Shown here: positions 15,353-24,697 of the stretch, piece after piece | Layout: the number at the start of each line of letters is the position of its first letter | Numbering within the stretch: position 1 is the stretch's first letter | Source: Phycisphaeraceae bacterium | GTDB taxonomy: Bacteria; Planctomycetota; Phycisphaerae; Phycisphaerales; UBA1924 | NCBI GenBank assembly: GCA_020639155.1 | Contig: JACKHF010000002.1 | Coordinates: 496,001-560,000, forward strand | Reading direction: 5' to 3' | DNA: 64,000 bases | The notes under the pieces: model-generated | Told to the model about the DNA's origin: nothing | Seen by the model: only the letters and a program-made list of their open reading frames with translations | Database searches by the model: none | Program-made: the position numbers and the translations under genes

Positions 15353-17716
15353 ATGAAATCCATCACAGCCTCTGTTGCAGTCGCGCTCTGTGTGATCGCT
15401 TGCAGCGCTACTGCCCAGCCCAACTGCCCGGACCCGCAGTGGCAGCCGTTCGATCCGAGCACGGCGTCGTACCCGGGCACGTATGATGGGAGCGTGGGCG
15501 CAACCACAATGTGGGATCCGGATGGACCCGGGCCGCAAACACCCAAGCTCGTCGTGGCTGGGGGATTCTCGCTGGCAGGCAACGCGATCGCAAGCAGAGT
15601 TGCCCTCTATGACCCGGACACCGGCGACTGGTCGGCCCTTGGTGCGGGGCTTGACGGCGATGTGTACTCGCTGACGGTACTACCCAATGGCGATCTGGTC
15701 GCGGGAGGAGAGTTCACAACTGCTGGCGGCGTGCCAGCGAACAACATCGCACGCTGGGACGGCTCGAACTGGTTTGCCCTCGGCACTGGGATGGACGACA
15801 GTGTGCGTGCGCTTGCCGTGCTACCCAATGGCGACCTGATCGCGGGAGGTGGGTTTACCACAGCCGGTGGTGCTGATGCGCACTACATTGCACGCTGGGA
15901 TGGGTCGAGTTGGTCCACCCTCGGCTCTGGGATGGACGACAGTGTGGTGACGCTGGCCGTGCTGCCGAGTGGCGATCTGGTCGCGGGAGGCTACTTTGAT
16001 ACCGCCGGCGGCGTGCCAGCAGCCAACATCGCGCGCTGGGACGGTGCCACCTGGTCCACTCTCGGGTCGGGCATGAACAGCTCGGTAAACTCGTTGATTG
16101 TGCTATCCAATGGTGACCTGATCGCGGGAGGCCAGTTCTATTACGCAGGTGGCATCTACGCGAAGCACATCGCACGTTGGGATGGTGCCGGATGGTCCCC
16201 CCTCGGGCCGGGGTTGAATGGCGGCTCTATTGTGTTTTCACTGGCCGTGCGGCCAAACGGCGACCTGATCGCGGGAGGCCACTTCTTTACCTCTGGCGGC
16301 GTCAGCACGAACTATATTGCACGCTGGGATGGCACCAGTTGGTCCAACATGGGGTCGGGAATGAACAACGACGTGAGCTCGCTGGCTGTATTGCCAAACG
16401 GTGACCTGGTTGCGGGAGGCAGCTTCAGCACAGCCGGCGGTGTGCCAGCTGTTCGCATCGCACGATGGAACGGGTCGAGTTGGTCTCCCCTCGCAATGGG
16501 GATAGACGGCCCGTGGGTGCTATCGCTGGCCACGCTGCCCAATGGCGGCCTGATTATGGGGGGCTGGTTCACTACAGCCGGCGGTGTGCCTGCGAACTCG
16601 ATTGCCAGCTGGGACGGCACTCTCTGGTCCGCCCTGGGATCGGGGATGGGCGGGACGGAGATTCCGGAGGTGGGCTCACTTGCCATGCTGCCTAATGGCG
16701 ACCTCGTCGCGGGAGGCCATTTCACCACTGCTGGCGGTGTCAGCGCGAAACATATCGCACGTTGGGACGGCACCAGTTGGTTCCCCCTCGGGTCAGGAAT
16801 GTCTGGGGAAAACTATGCGGCTGTGGGCTCATTGGCCGTGCTCCCCAATGGCGACCTGGTTGCGGGAGGCAGGTTCACCCGTGCCGGCGGTGTCATCGTT
16901 CACCACATCGCCCGCTGGGACGGCAGCAGTTGGTCCTCCCTGGGGTCAGGGATAAGTGGGACGAGTTCGGCGGGTGTGGGGGCGCTGGCCCTATTACCCA
17001 ATGGCGACCTGGTCGTCGGTGGTGTCTTCGATACTGCTGGCGGCATCAGCGCGAATCGCATTGCTCGTTGGGACGGTTCGAGTTGGTCCGCCCTGGGGTC
17101 GGGTTTCACCTGGGGTTATGTGAACTCGTTGGTCGTCTTGCCCAATGGAGACCTTGTCGTGGGTGGCGAGTTCAACAATGCTGGGGGCGTTCCAGCAAAG
17201 TCCATCGCTCGGTGGGACGGTTCAACTTGGTCTCCCCTCGGGTCGGGGTTGACCGACTGGACTGGGTCTTTGCCAGGGGAGGCTTACTCGCTCGCTGTGC
17301 TGCCGAGCGGCGGTCTGGTTGTAGGAGGCCGGTTCAGCTTCGCTGGCGGCGTGCCCGCGAACAACATCGTCCACTGGGACGGCGCCAAGTGGTCCGCCCT
17401 CGGGTCGGGGATTGTCGGGACGGAGTTTTCGGAAGTGCACTCAGTGGCCATGCTGCCCAATGGTGATCTAGTCGCGGGGGGCAGGTTCACCACCATCGGT
17501 GGTATCGTCGCACCGTACATTGCGCGCTGGGGCTGCGTGCCAACCGCGTGCTACGCCGATTGCGACGAATCTGGCGCACTGGACATCCTCGACTACATTT
17601 GCTTTGGCAACGCCTATGCAGCGAACGATCCGTACGCCGACTGCGACAGCAACAGCACGTTGAACATTCTCGATTACATCTGCTTCGGCAATGCGTATGC
17701 AGTTGGCTGCCCCTAA
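15353..17716 (+). CDS. Secreted 14-repeat beta-propeller-like protein with dockerin-like C-terminus
   Basis: A 787-residue exported protein. The signal peptide is M-K-S-I-T-A-S-V-A-V-A-L-C-V-I-A-C-S-A-T-A. The body is a run of about 50-residue repeats of the form L-P-N-G-D-L-V-A-G-G-x-F-x-T-A-G-G, then I-A-R-W-D-G-S-x-W-S-x-L-G-S-G. I count 13 clear and one degenerate N-terminal unit. The C-terminal about 60 residues carry two C-Y/x-A-D-C-D ... DYICFGNAYA repeats, a dockerin-like calcium-binding pair also present in the protease at 44.2 kb. The ATG at 15353 has GGAG eight bases before it, so I prefer it over an open extension of 62 codons upstream. Function is unknown; extracellular or cell-surface binding is likely. 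Confidence 0.85.
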   Translation: MKSITASVAVALCVIACSATAQPNCPDPQWQPFDPSTASYPGTYDGSVGATTMWDPDGPGPQTPKLVVAGGFSLAGNAIASRVALYDPDTGDWSALGAGLDGDVYSLTVLPNGDLVAGGEFTTAGGVPANNIARWDGSNWFALGTGMDDSVRALAVLPNGDLIAGGGFTTAGGADAHYIARWDGSSWSTLGSGMDDSVVTLAVLPSGDLVAGGYFDTAGGVPAANIARWDGATWSTLGSGMNSSVNSLIVLSNGDLIAGGQFYYAGGIYAKHIARWDGAGWSPLGPGLNGGSIVFSLAVRPNGDLIAGGHFFTSGGVSTNYIARWDGTSWSNMGSGMNNDVSSLAVLPNGDLVAGGSFSTAGGVPAVRIARWNGSSWSPLAMGIDGPWVLSLATLPNGGLIMGGWFTTAGGVPANSIASWDGTLWSALGSGMGGTEIPEVGSLAMLPNGDLVAGGHFTTAGGVSAKHIARWDGTSWFPLGSGMSGENYAAVGSLAVLPNGDLVAGGRFTRAGGVIVHHIARWDGSSWSSLGSGISGTSSAGVGALALLPNGDLVVGGVFDTAGGISANRIARWDGSSWSALGSGFTWGYVNSLVVLPNGDLVVGGEFNNAGGVPAKSIARWDGSTWSPLGSGLTDWTGSLPGEAYSLAVLPSGGLVVGGRFSFAGGVPANNIVHWDGAKWSALGSGIVGTEFSEVHSVAMLPNGDLVAGGRFTTIGGIVAPYIARWGCVPTACYADCDESGALDILDYICFGNAYAANDPYADCDSNSTLNILDYICFGNAYAVGCP

Positions 17717-17743
17717 TCATGTATGGTGCAGAGTACGGCAACA

Positions 17744-17765
17744 ACACCCCAAGGATTCAGGGTGT
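17744..17765 (+). terminator. Weak hairpin after the propeller gene
   Basis: ACACCC and GGGTGT pair around a 10-base loop 28 bases after the stop codon, followed by GTTCTTCTCT. The stem is only 6 bp and the tract is mixed C/T, so this is a tentative terminator. Confidence 0.35.
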
Positions 17766-17871
17766 GTTCTTCTCTGCTGCCTCGTCGTCAGACACGCCTG
17801 ATCACAGTATTCAGTGGTCACATCGTCGTTGTAAATCTTTATTGTTATTTAGTACGAGATAGAGCGCGAGC

Positions 17872-18519
17872 TCATGTCCTGACAGGATGGACGCGATGAG
17901 CTAGCGTTGCTCGTCTGGATCTGCGAAAAAGTGATATTCCACCAGCGAGAACAAGAATACCGCAACCCGGGGAAGGAACCACAGTGATTGTGCATGTCAC
18001 GTATTGAAATGCTTCCGAGGCGAAATATGGATCTAGGGCCCATGACTCCACGTCATTATCCACAAACACCGAATACGTCCCTGATTCAAGAGTCAGTCGT
18101 GTTGGAAGAACTGTGCCCTCCCATGTGAAGTTATATCCCGGTCCAAAGAATGAACCATTTGATCTGCACTGGCCACCGTTCAGCGTTGCGGATGAAACGC
18201 CGATCGAGAGATCCACTTCGGTCGATGTAGTGACAGAGAACGTTATTGAAATAACTGACTTTGCGTGATTGGAACTTCCCCCTTGCGGTGTAAGCGCGTC
18301 AGCATACGTCGTAACTCTCAACTCACTTGGTTCAAAGTATCGTTGTTGGTTTGCCAAAGTGTATTGACACGAAGTTTGAAACGCGTTCACGAAAGGGGGG
18401 TCGGCATAGACGATGCTGCAAGCTTGGACATAGCTGCTGTCTGTAAGATATGCCAAATCTGCATTCACACTTGCGCAGTAGAAGGCGGCACATGCAACGG
18501 CATACAGGCTTGATCTCAT
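17872..18519 (-). CDS. Exported protein with PEP-CTERM-like sorting tail
   Basis: A 215-residue secreted protein. The signal peptide is M-R-S-S-L-Y-A-V-A-C-A-A-F-Y-C-A-S-V-N-A. The body is a beta-rich domain with V-I-S-I-T-F-S-V-T-T-S-T-E-V-D-L-S-I and S-G-T-Y-S-V-F-V-D, as in carbohydrate- or surface-associated modules. The C-terminus has a V-P-S-P-G motif, a hydrophobic stretch (I-L-V-L-A-G-G-I-S-L-F) and R-R-S-R-R, the layout of PEP-CTERM anchors removed by an exosortase. A further 16 residues follow the arginines, longer than usual. The ATG at 18519 has GGGAAA upstream. Likely cell-surface or matrix protein of unknown role. Confidence 0.7.
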   Translation of the reverse strand: MRSSLYAVACAAFYCASVNADLAYLTDSSYVQACSIVYADPPFVNAFQTSCQYTLANQQRYFEPSELRVTTYADALTPQGGSSNHAKSVISITFSVTTSTEVDLSIGVSSATLNGGQCRSNGSFFGPGYNFTWEGTVLPTRLTLESGTYSVFVDNDVESWALDPYFASEAFQYVTCTITVVPSPGCGILVLAGGISLFRRSRRATLAHRVHPVRT

Positions 18520-18653
18520 CGTTATGTTTCCCATGCAAACTCAACTATGCTACACACAAACACTGTCGAAGAGAATGTTGCAATGATATACACTCTATAA
18601 TATCCACATTCATCAGTTGCGCCACTATTAATGATAACTGTATTTATCAGATC

Positions 18654-20036
18654 CTACTCATTCCTCGCAGCGGTCGCGAATCCAACGGGTGAGCGATAGC
18701 CGTGGATGTCGTACGCTCGAACGCCGAAGAAGCACATGTCCTTGTTGGCTTTGATCTCGGCTTCGGTTGCTTTGCCAACGTCAAGCACGTTGTCCCACGA
18801 GTTGCTGGTCGTGTCGCGCCAGACAACCTCGTACCCCGCAACATCGGGCTCGGGCGAGGGCTCCCAGCGGACGAGCGTGTCGTAGCTGAGTTCCGCTGTC
18901 ACGATGCGCGGGTTGCCCGGCACACTCGGCGCGTTCGCAAGATGGATCAATATCGCAGCATTCAGGCGAGTGGTATTTGCGAGATAATCGGCGTCGACAT
19001 ACTCGGGCAGATCACCGAACTGCACTTCCTTCCCGTCGACCATCTCCTTGCGCACGTCCTGATGCTGATGGTCGTAGTTCTCCCACATATCGACGATGCG
19101 GATCGCGGTGAATCCCTGCTCGTTGAACCCGGTGTGATCGCCGCCTCGAAGGAACCGGTCGGGGCGATGGATCAGTGTCGGCTGGATCACAAGACTGTGC
19201 TGCTTTGCGACCTCTGCAACGAAGCGCGCAAGCTGGCGTGACGGGGCATCGCTCTCCGATGAGATCGATCGGATTGTTTGCATCGCACGCCCCATGCGAT
19301 CGGAGTCAGAGTTCACCGCGTCGAGCGGCAAACCTTCGGAATACACCCGGATGGTGTTGTGCGATGTCTCGCCGCGCGGCCCGACGGGCGTGCCGATCAT
19401 GTCATTGTTGAGTACGCCCGCGATGTTGCGGTTCGCCTTGCGTGCTGCTTCTGCGTGCATGCGCGCGCCGATCAATCCCTGTTCCTCACCGGTGGTTGCC
19501 ATGAAAACGATCGTTGCGTCGAGCGGCACATTCGCGAGCACGCGCGCCAGTTCCATCAATGCAGCCACACCTGATGCGTCGTCGTTTGCGCCGGGCGCAT
19601 CACTCTCTGCATCCATTGCGTCGGAAGCTCGACTATCGAGATGCCCGAGGATGTAGTAGTACCGGTCCTTTGCTTCGGGCATGGTGCCGGGGAGTGTCGC
19701 GATGACGTTGACGACTTCAGCGCCATCCGGAATCCGGCGTGAGGGTGGGGCCTGATGCGGATCGAATGCTGGCTCAAGGCGACCGCCATAGCTGGTAAAC
19801 TGATCATGGACCCATCGCCTCGCTGCGCCGATCCCACGCGTGTCGGACTCTGTGTTCGAGAGTGTGTGGCGCGTGCCGAACCCGACGAGGGAGTTGATGG
19901 TTGACATCAGGCGTTCGGCACTGATCTGTCTGTTGATCCGTGCGACGGTCTCGACTGGTGCTTCTTGTGCGAGTGTGGGCATAGCAAAGCCTCCAATCAC
20001 GACGGCGAAGAGCGAAGTGATGCGTGCGTGTGGCAT
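18654..20036 (-). CDS. Secreted M28-family zinc aminopeptidase with fibronectin III-like tail
   Basis: A 460-residue exported metallopeptidase predicted to remove N-terminal residues from peptides. After a signal peptide (about 1-24) comes the M28 catalytic fold. Its ligands are visible as H132 (I-L-G-H-L-D-S), the bridging aspartate in G-A-N-D-D-A-S-G (about 149-156), the T-G-E-E-Q-G catalytic/ligand glutamates (184-185), N-N-D-M, and the last histidine in G-G-D-H-T-G-F. The final about 85 residues (W-E-P-S-P-E-P-D-V-A-G-Y-E-V-V-W) look like a fibronectin type III module. GGAG lies before the ATG. Divergent from pyrC. Confidence 0.88.
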   Translation of the reverse strand: MPHARITSLFAVVIGGFAMPTLAQEAPVETVARINRQISAERLMSTINSLVGFGTRHTLSNTESDTRGIGAARRWVHDQFTSYGGRLEPAFDPHQAPPSRRIPDGAEVVNVIATLPGTMPEAKDRYYYILGHLDSRASDAMDAESDAPGANDDASGVAALMELARVLANVPLDATIVFMATTGEEQGLIGARMHAEAARKANRNIAGVLNNDMIGTPVGPRGETSHNTIRVYSEGLPLDAVNSDSDRMGRAMQTIRSISSESDAPSRQLARFVAEVAKQHSLVIQPTLIHRPDRFLRGGDHTGFNEQGFTAIRIVDMWENYDHQHQDVRKEMVDGKEVQFGDLPEYVDADYLANTTRLNAAILIHLANAPSVPGNPRIVTAELSYDTLVRWEPSPEPDVAGYEVVWRDTTSNSWDNVLDVGKATEAEIKANKDMCFFGVRAYDIHGYRSPVGFATAARNE

Positions 20037-20154
20037 GGTGGATTCTCCGGGAAGTGGGAAGAACAGCCTGAACTGTACTCAACGGAGCAAAGACAGGGTT
20101 TGTTCCGAGTGACAGCTGTATGCAAGACTGGTCTACCACGCCAATGATCCTGCA

Positions 20155-21489
20155 ATGGAACGAGTGCTCATACAGAATGGCCGGGTGATTGATCCAGCGT
20201 CCGGACGCGACGAGATCTGCGATGTTGCTGTTGCGGATGGAAAGATCGTCGAGATCGGCACGGGGCTTTCTGCTTCGGCTGCTGACACTGTCATCAATGC
20301 GGATGGTCTGATCGTCGCGCCGGGGTTGATCGACCCGCACGTGCATCTGCGCGAGCCCGGGCAGACGCACAAGGAAACGATCGAGACCGGATCACACGCA
20401 GCTGTTGCTGGTGGATTCACGACTGTCTGCTGCATGCCCAACACATCACCCGCACTCGACTCGGTTGAGCAGATCGAGTTTGTCAGTGCGCGTGCGAAAG
20501 CCGCACAGTGTCGCGTCTTTCCTGTTGCAGCGGGCACCGTCGGACGCAAGGGCATGCAATCGACGGATGTTGCTGCACTCGTGAAGGCTGGCGCAGTCGC
20601 GATCTCTGACGATGGCGATGCGATCGCGAGCGAACGCATGATGCTGGCAGTGTTCGAGCAGTGTGCATCAAGCGATGTCGTGTTCATGCAGCACTGTCAA
20701 GATCCAGCGATGACTGTCGGAGCGCAGATGCATCAGGGAAGTGTCTCTGCTGCACTCGGTTTGACTGGCTGGCCCCGCGAAGCGGAAGAAACGATCATTG
20801 ATCGCGACATCGCGCTCGCACGCAAGACCAACGCAAGGTACCACGTTCAGCATCTCTCCAGTGCGGGCTCGATCGAACTGATCCGTGATGCTCGCAAGGA
20901 AAAACTCCATGTGAGTGCCGAAGCATCGCCGCACCATCTGCTTTTGACACATCATGTGATTGACCGCGGACCGGACGGAAACGCGTTCGGCGCGGGGCCG
21001 TGGCCGATCGCAAAGGTAAACCCACCGATCCGTGAAGCGACCGATCGTGCTGCGATTGTGCGTGCTGTTGGGGCGGGTGTGATTACTGTGCTGGCGACCG
21101 ATCACGCGCCGCACACCATGGACGAGAAGGACGTGCCGTACGAACACGCGCCGATGGGCATGATCGGTCTTGAGTTCGCATTGGGGCTTTACGGCAGGGC
21201 CCTCATCGCGTCGGGTGCGATCGACTGGCCGAGGCTTCTCGCGATGATGACGATTGAGCCTGCGAAGCTCTGCAATCTGGACCGTTCAGGACTGGGTACG
21301 TTGCAGGAAGGCGGGATCCCAGACATCACGATCATCGATCCAAGCGCCGAGTGGAAGCCATCGCGCGACGACTGCAAAGGCAAGAGCTGGAACACGCCGT
21401 TCATTGAGCCAAGCCTTGGCATCTCGTGCCTGGGTCGTGCTGTGCTGACAATGGTGGGGGGCGAGATTCGGCATCGCATGATTCCCTAA
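20155..21489 (+). CDS. pyrC: Dihydroorotase
   Basis: Closes carbamoyl-aspartate to dihydroorotate, step three of pyrimidine synthesis. The 444-residue sequence is of the bacterial class I (PyrC/PyrX-like amidohydrolase) type: D-P-H-V-H-L-R-E-P-G with the metal histidines H62 and H64, C-C-M-P-N-T-S-P, Y-H-V-Q-H-L-S-S (ligand H), and T-D-H-A-P-H with the metal aspartate. The lysine normally carbamylated in other classes is not obvious at the expected place. The downstream heptosyltransferase starts only 9 bases after the stop, so the two are probably co-transcribed. PyrD is elsewhere in the window at 39.2 kb. Confidence 0.9.
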   Translation: MERVLIQNGRVIDPASGRDEICDVAVADGKIVEIGTGLSASAADTVINADGLIVAPGLIDPHVHLREPGQTHKETIETGSHAAVAGGFTTVCCMPNTSPALDSVEQIEFVSARAKAAQCRVFPVAAGTVGRKGMQSTDVAALVKAGAVAISDDGDAIASERMMLAVFEQCASSDVVFMQHCQDPAMTVGAQMHQGSVSAALGLTGWPREAEETIIDRDIALARKTNARYHVQHLSSAGSIELIRDARKEKLHVSAEASPHHLLLTHHVIDRGPDGNAFGAGPWPIAKVNPPIREATDRAAIVRAVGAGVITVLATDHAPHTMDEKDVPYEHAPMGMIGLEFALGLYGRALIASGAIDWPRLLAMMTIEPAKLCNLDRSGLGTLQEGGIPDITIIDPSAEWKPSRDDCKGKSWNTPFIEPSLGISCLGRAVLTMVGGEIRHRMIP

Positions 21490-21498
21490 GTAAGTCTC

Positions 21499-22650
21499 AT
21501 GAGTGACGAACCGACGCAATCCCGACGATTCCTTCGCGTGCTCGTGGTCTGCCCGTCGTGGGTGGGCGATGTCGTCATGGCGACACCCGCGTTGCGATTG
21601 ATCCGCGATTCAATGCCGGGTGTGTTTCTTGGCGCGCTGGTCAGGCCCGGGATCGATCAGGTGCTGTCGGGGACCACGTTCTTTGACGAGATCCACGTTG
21701 ATCGCGCTGCGGGTGTCATGGGCCCGAAGATGGCTGGCGCAAAGATCAGGCCGCGCAAGTACGACGCAGCGCTGTTATTTTCGAACTCCTTGCGGACAGC
21801 GCTCGTGACACGCATCGCAGGGATACCGCGACGGATTGGATACGCCCGCGACGGGCGCGGCGTGCTTCTAACAGATCGACTAACTGCGCCGCAGCGCGAC
21901 GATGATGCGCCGGGTTCTGGCAAGTGGGCGATTGTGCCCGCGTGCATGTACTACTGGCACGCTGCGCAGTATCTGTGCGATGTTGCTGCGAACAACTCGT
22001 CAAAGACCGACACACTTCGAAATGTGAACACTGTGCTGCAAGCAGATACGCCACTTCCTGCGCACGCGCGCATAGAACTCGGTACAACAGACGAGGATGA
22101 GAGCGCAGCAAACGAGGTGCTTCGCAGTGCTGGGGTTGAGCCAGACGACACGTATGTGATACTTAATCCGGGCGGCAACAACGAAGCAAAGCGATGGCCT
22201 GCGGATCGATTCGCTGCGATCGGTTCGTACATCCACGACACGTTCGGGTTGCGTGTGCTGGTCTCGGGCGCGCCGAACGAACGCGAGTTGTGCGATGCAA
22301 TTGCACAGCAGGTCGGCGACGGCGCAGTGTCACTTCCTGCGCATGGTCTGACGCTGGGCTCACTCAAATCGATCATCAGGCGGAGCGAATTAATGCTGAC
22401 GAACGACACGGGGCCGCGTCATATGGCTGCGGCGTTCGATGTGCCGTTGATCAGCCTGTTCGGGCCGACGGACCATCGCTGGACAACCATCCCTGCACCC
22501 GCTGGCGAGCGGATCATCGTTGCGGATCCCACGCTCGATCCGAAGGAATCTTCCAACGATCATCCGGACCGCTGCGCTATCGACAGGATTACGGTCGAAG
22601 CGGTACGGGATGAAGTGGGCGAGATGCTCGCGACACGGCTGGCGAACTGA
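21499..22650 (+). CDS. waaF: Lipopolysaccharide heptosyltransferase II-like glycosyltransferase
   Basis: A 383-residue GT9-family enzyme that adds heptose (or a related sugar) from an ADP-activated donor to the lipid A-core acceptor at the inner face of the inner membrane. Signatures are V-C-P-S-W-V-G-D-V-V-M-A-T-P near the start, N-P-G-G-N-N-E-A-K-R-W-P for the donor domain, and the N-D-T-G-P-R-H-M-A-A segment with S-L-F-G-P-T-D-H. The family name is firm, while the exact acceptor is inferred. Its presence fits a Gram-negative envelope. It lies directly after pyrC. Confidence 0.85.
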   Translation: MSDEPTQSRRFLRVLVVCPSWVGDVVMATPALRLIRDSMPGVFLGALVRPGIDQVLSGTTFFDEIHVDRAAGVMGPKMAGAKIRPRKYDAALLFSNSLRTALVTRIAGIPRRIGYARDGRGVLLTDRLTAPQRDDDAPGSGKWAIVPACMYYWHAAQYLCDVAANNSSKTDTLRNVNTVLQADTPLPAHARIELGTTDEDESAANEVLRSAGVEPDDTYVILNPGGNNEAKRWPADRFAAIGSYIHDTFGLRVLVSGAPNERELCDAIAQQVGDGAVSLPAHGLTLGSLKSIIRRSELMLTNDTGPRHMAAAFDVPLISLFGPTDHRWTTIPAPAGERIIVADPTLDPKESSNDHPDRCAIDRITVEAVRDEVGEMLATRLAN

Positions 22651-22756
22651 TAATCGGACGCTGATCATGGGGCATGGTTTGACCGTCCGGGGCTTACTCC
22701 TACAGTTTGGGCCCGGGTCAGCCGACTGCCTGTGCTCGGGGTAAGACATTCTTTGC

Positions 22757-22831
22757 GGGGGCGTAGCTCAGCTTTGGTAGAGCGCTTCCATGGCATGGAA
22801 GAGGTCGAGAGTTCGAGTCTCTTCGCCTCCA
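22757..22831 (+). tRNA. tRNA-Ala (anticodon GGC)
   Basis: A full cloverleaf can be drawn. The acceptor stem is GGGGGCG / CGCCTCC with the G3:U70 pair that marks alanine tRNAs. The D arm is GCTC...GAGC, the anticodon stem CTTCC / GGAAG with loop ATGGCAT (anticodon GGC), and the T stem GAGAG / CTCTT with loop TTCGAGT. The discriminator is A and CCA is not encoded. Confidence 0.95.
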
Positions 22832-22990
22832 CGTGATGAGCACGGGTCGGACCAGCCTCCGACCCGTGTCTTTGATTTTCGGTGCTGTTCTTCCTTGATT
22901 CTGTGTCCGGATTTGGCCTCTGTGGGTCATGCGTCTACACTCTCCGCCCACAACAGCCGATGCATTTCGGCTGCTGTGAGGAAACCCCGC

Positions 22991-23064
22991 GGGGCGGTAA
23001 CTCAATTTGGTAGAGTGCCAGCTTTGCAAGCTGGAAGTTGAGGGTTCGAGTCCCTTCCGCTCCA
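22991..23064 (+). tRNA. tRNA-Ala (anticodon TGC)
   Basis: The acceptor stem is GGGGCGG / CCGCTCC with G3:U70. The D arm is ACTC...GAGT, the anticodon stem CCAGC / GCTGG with loop TTTGCAA (anticodon TGC), and the T stem GAGGG / CCCTT with loop TTCGAGT. The discriminator is A, with no encoded CCA. It lies 159 bases after the first alanine tRNA, so together they read all four GCN codons except where GCG needs wobble. The lpdA start is 50 bases downstream. Confidence 0.95.
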
Positions 23065-23114
23065 TTTCTCACCATCTTCACAGCAGCGACATCTCAGAGA
23101 CGAAAGGACGCAGC

Positions 23115-24656
23115 ATGGCTGGCGCACATTACGACGTGGTCGTTATTGGTGGAGGGCCGGCCGGCTACGTCGGCGCGATCCGGGCTGCCCAGCTCGGATT
23201 CAAAGTCGCCTGCGTCGAGCGTGCAAAGCTCGGCGGCGTGTGTCTTAACTGGGGCTGCATCCCGTCCAAATCACTGCTCTCAAATGCCGAGTTGATGGAG
23301 AAACTCCACAAGCCCGATTTCTGGGGGCTCAAGATCGGCGGCAAGGTTGATCTCGACTGGGACAAGATCATCGGTCGCAGCCGCGATGTCGCTGGTAAAC
23401 TCAACAACGGCATCGGATTCCTCTTCAAGAAGAACAAGATCACCCACATCGAGGGCAACGCGAAGATCGTTGCTGCTCGCAAGGGAAGTTCGCCCTGCAA
23501 GATCGAGATCCAGGATTGTGCTGTCCAGGAAGAGTTGACCAGCGCGCCAGCAAAGCCCGGCAAGACGCGCGAGACGATCACTGCGGATCATGTCATTGTC
23601 GCGACAGGTTCGGTCGCGCGCGATCTGCCGTTTGCAAAGTTTGATGGCAAAATGATCTGGGGCGCTCGCGAGGCGATGTACAACAAGGAACAGCCCAAGA
23701 GCCTTATCGTTGTCGGCGCTGGCGCAATCGGGATGGAGTTCGGCTACTTCTACCACCAGATGGGGACGAAGGTCACCATCATTGAGATGCAGGATCGCAT
23801 CCTGCCAGTCGAAGATGGCGAGGTCTCCAAGGCGATGGATCGCGTCTACAAAAAGGAAGGCTACGACATCCGCACGTCCACGATGACGATGAACATCGAG
23901 ACGACGAAGACGGGTGTCAAGGTCACCGTCGCGCCCATGAAGGATGGCAAGGCTGACGAATCGAAGAAGGAAGTGCTCAGTGCTGACCGCGTGCTGCTCG
24001 CGATCGGTGTGAAGGGACGCACAGACGGCCTGTGCGATCCGTCGCTTGGACTCAAGATCGAGCGTGATCACATCGTGACCGACTTTGTGCCCGGCAAGAC
24101 ACGCAACGAAGCGATCGATTACAAGACAAATCTTGAGGGCATTTACGCGGTGGGGGATGTGATTGGCCCGCCGTGGCTCGCGCATGTGGCGAGTGAGGAA
24201 GCGATCCTGTGCGTCGAGCGCATCGCGTGGCGCAAGGATCCGAAGAAGCACCACGAGCCATACCCGATGGACTACACGATCATCCCCGGCTGCACATACT
24301 GCCAGCCGCAGGTTGCCAGTGTCGGGTTCACCGAGGAAGCGCTCAAGGCGCAGGGGCTCAAGGCCGGCGAGGATTACCAGGTCGGCAAGTATGGGTTCAC
24401 TGCGCACGGCAAGGCGATTGCAGCAGCGCACACAGACGGATTCGTCAAGATCATCCGCGGCCTTCCCCGTGGTGAGATTCTCGGCGCGCACATCATGGGC
24501 GATCAGGCGACCGAGCTCATTGCTGAGATGAGCCTTGCGCGTCGACTTGAAGCAACCAGCGAGGAACTCATCGCAACCGTTCACGCGCACCCAACGATGC
24601 ACGAGGCGATCCACGAAGCGGCTCTCGCGTCAGAAGGTCGCGTTATTCACGCGTAA
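23115..24656 (+). CDS. lpdA: Dihydrolipoyl dehydrogenase (E3)
   Basis: The FAD enzyme that reoxidises dihydrolipoamide in 2-oxoacid dehydrogenase and glycine cleavage complexes. The 513 residues contain the FAD loop G-G-G-P-A-G-Y (12-18), the redox disulfide C43/C48 in G-G-V-C-L-N-W-G-C-I-P-S-K, the NAD loop V-G-A-G-A-I-G-M-E-F, A-V-G-D-V-I-G-P-P for FAD, and the C-terminal H-A-H-P-T-M-H-E proton relay. An insertion of about 20 residues (C-K-I-E-I-Q-D-C ... K-P-G-K-T-R-E) follows residue 120, making it longer than the usual 460-475. The ATG at 23115 has AAAGGA upstream; the frame runs back into the tRNA, which cannot be coding. It could serve the E1 alpha at 11.8 kb and GcvH at 51.5 kb. Confidence 0.95.
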   Translation: MAGAHYDVVVIGGGPAGYVGAIRAAQLGFKVACVERAKLGGVCLNWGCIPSKSLLSNAELMEKLHKPDFWGLKIGGKVDLDWDKIIGRSRDVAGKLNNGIGFLFKKNKITHIEGNAKIVAARKGSSPCKIEIQDCAVQEELTSAPAKPGKTRETITADHVIVATGSVARDLPFAKFDGKMIWGAREAMYNKEQPKSLIVVGAGAIGMEFGYFYHQMGTKVTIIEMQDRILPVEDGEVSKAMDRVYKKEGYDIRTSTMTMNIETTKTGVKVTVAPMKDGKADESKKEVLSADRVLLAIGVKGRTDGLCDPSLGLKIERDHIVTDFVPGKTRNEAIDYKTNLEGIYAVGDVIGPPWLAHVASEEAILCVERIAWRKDPKKHHEPYPMDYTIIPGCTYCQPQVASVGFTEEALKAQGLKAGEDYQVGKYGFTAHGKAIAAAHTDGFVKIIRGLPRGEILGAHIMGDQATELIAEMSLARRLEATSEELIATVHAHPTMHEAIHEAALASEGRVIHA

Positions 24657-24697
24657 AGTTGAACCATAAGTTGGCACGCATACACAGGAGCAGAACT

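Noticed and set aside
23280..24614. Long open frame of 444 codons antisense to lpdA
   Set aside because: It lies entirely across a clear lipoamide dehydrogenase gene, has no ribosome site and no family pattern; it reflects codon bias on the coding strand.
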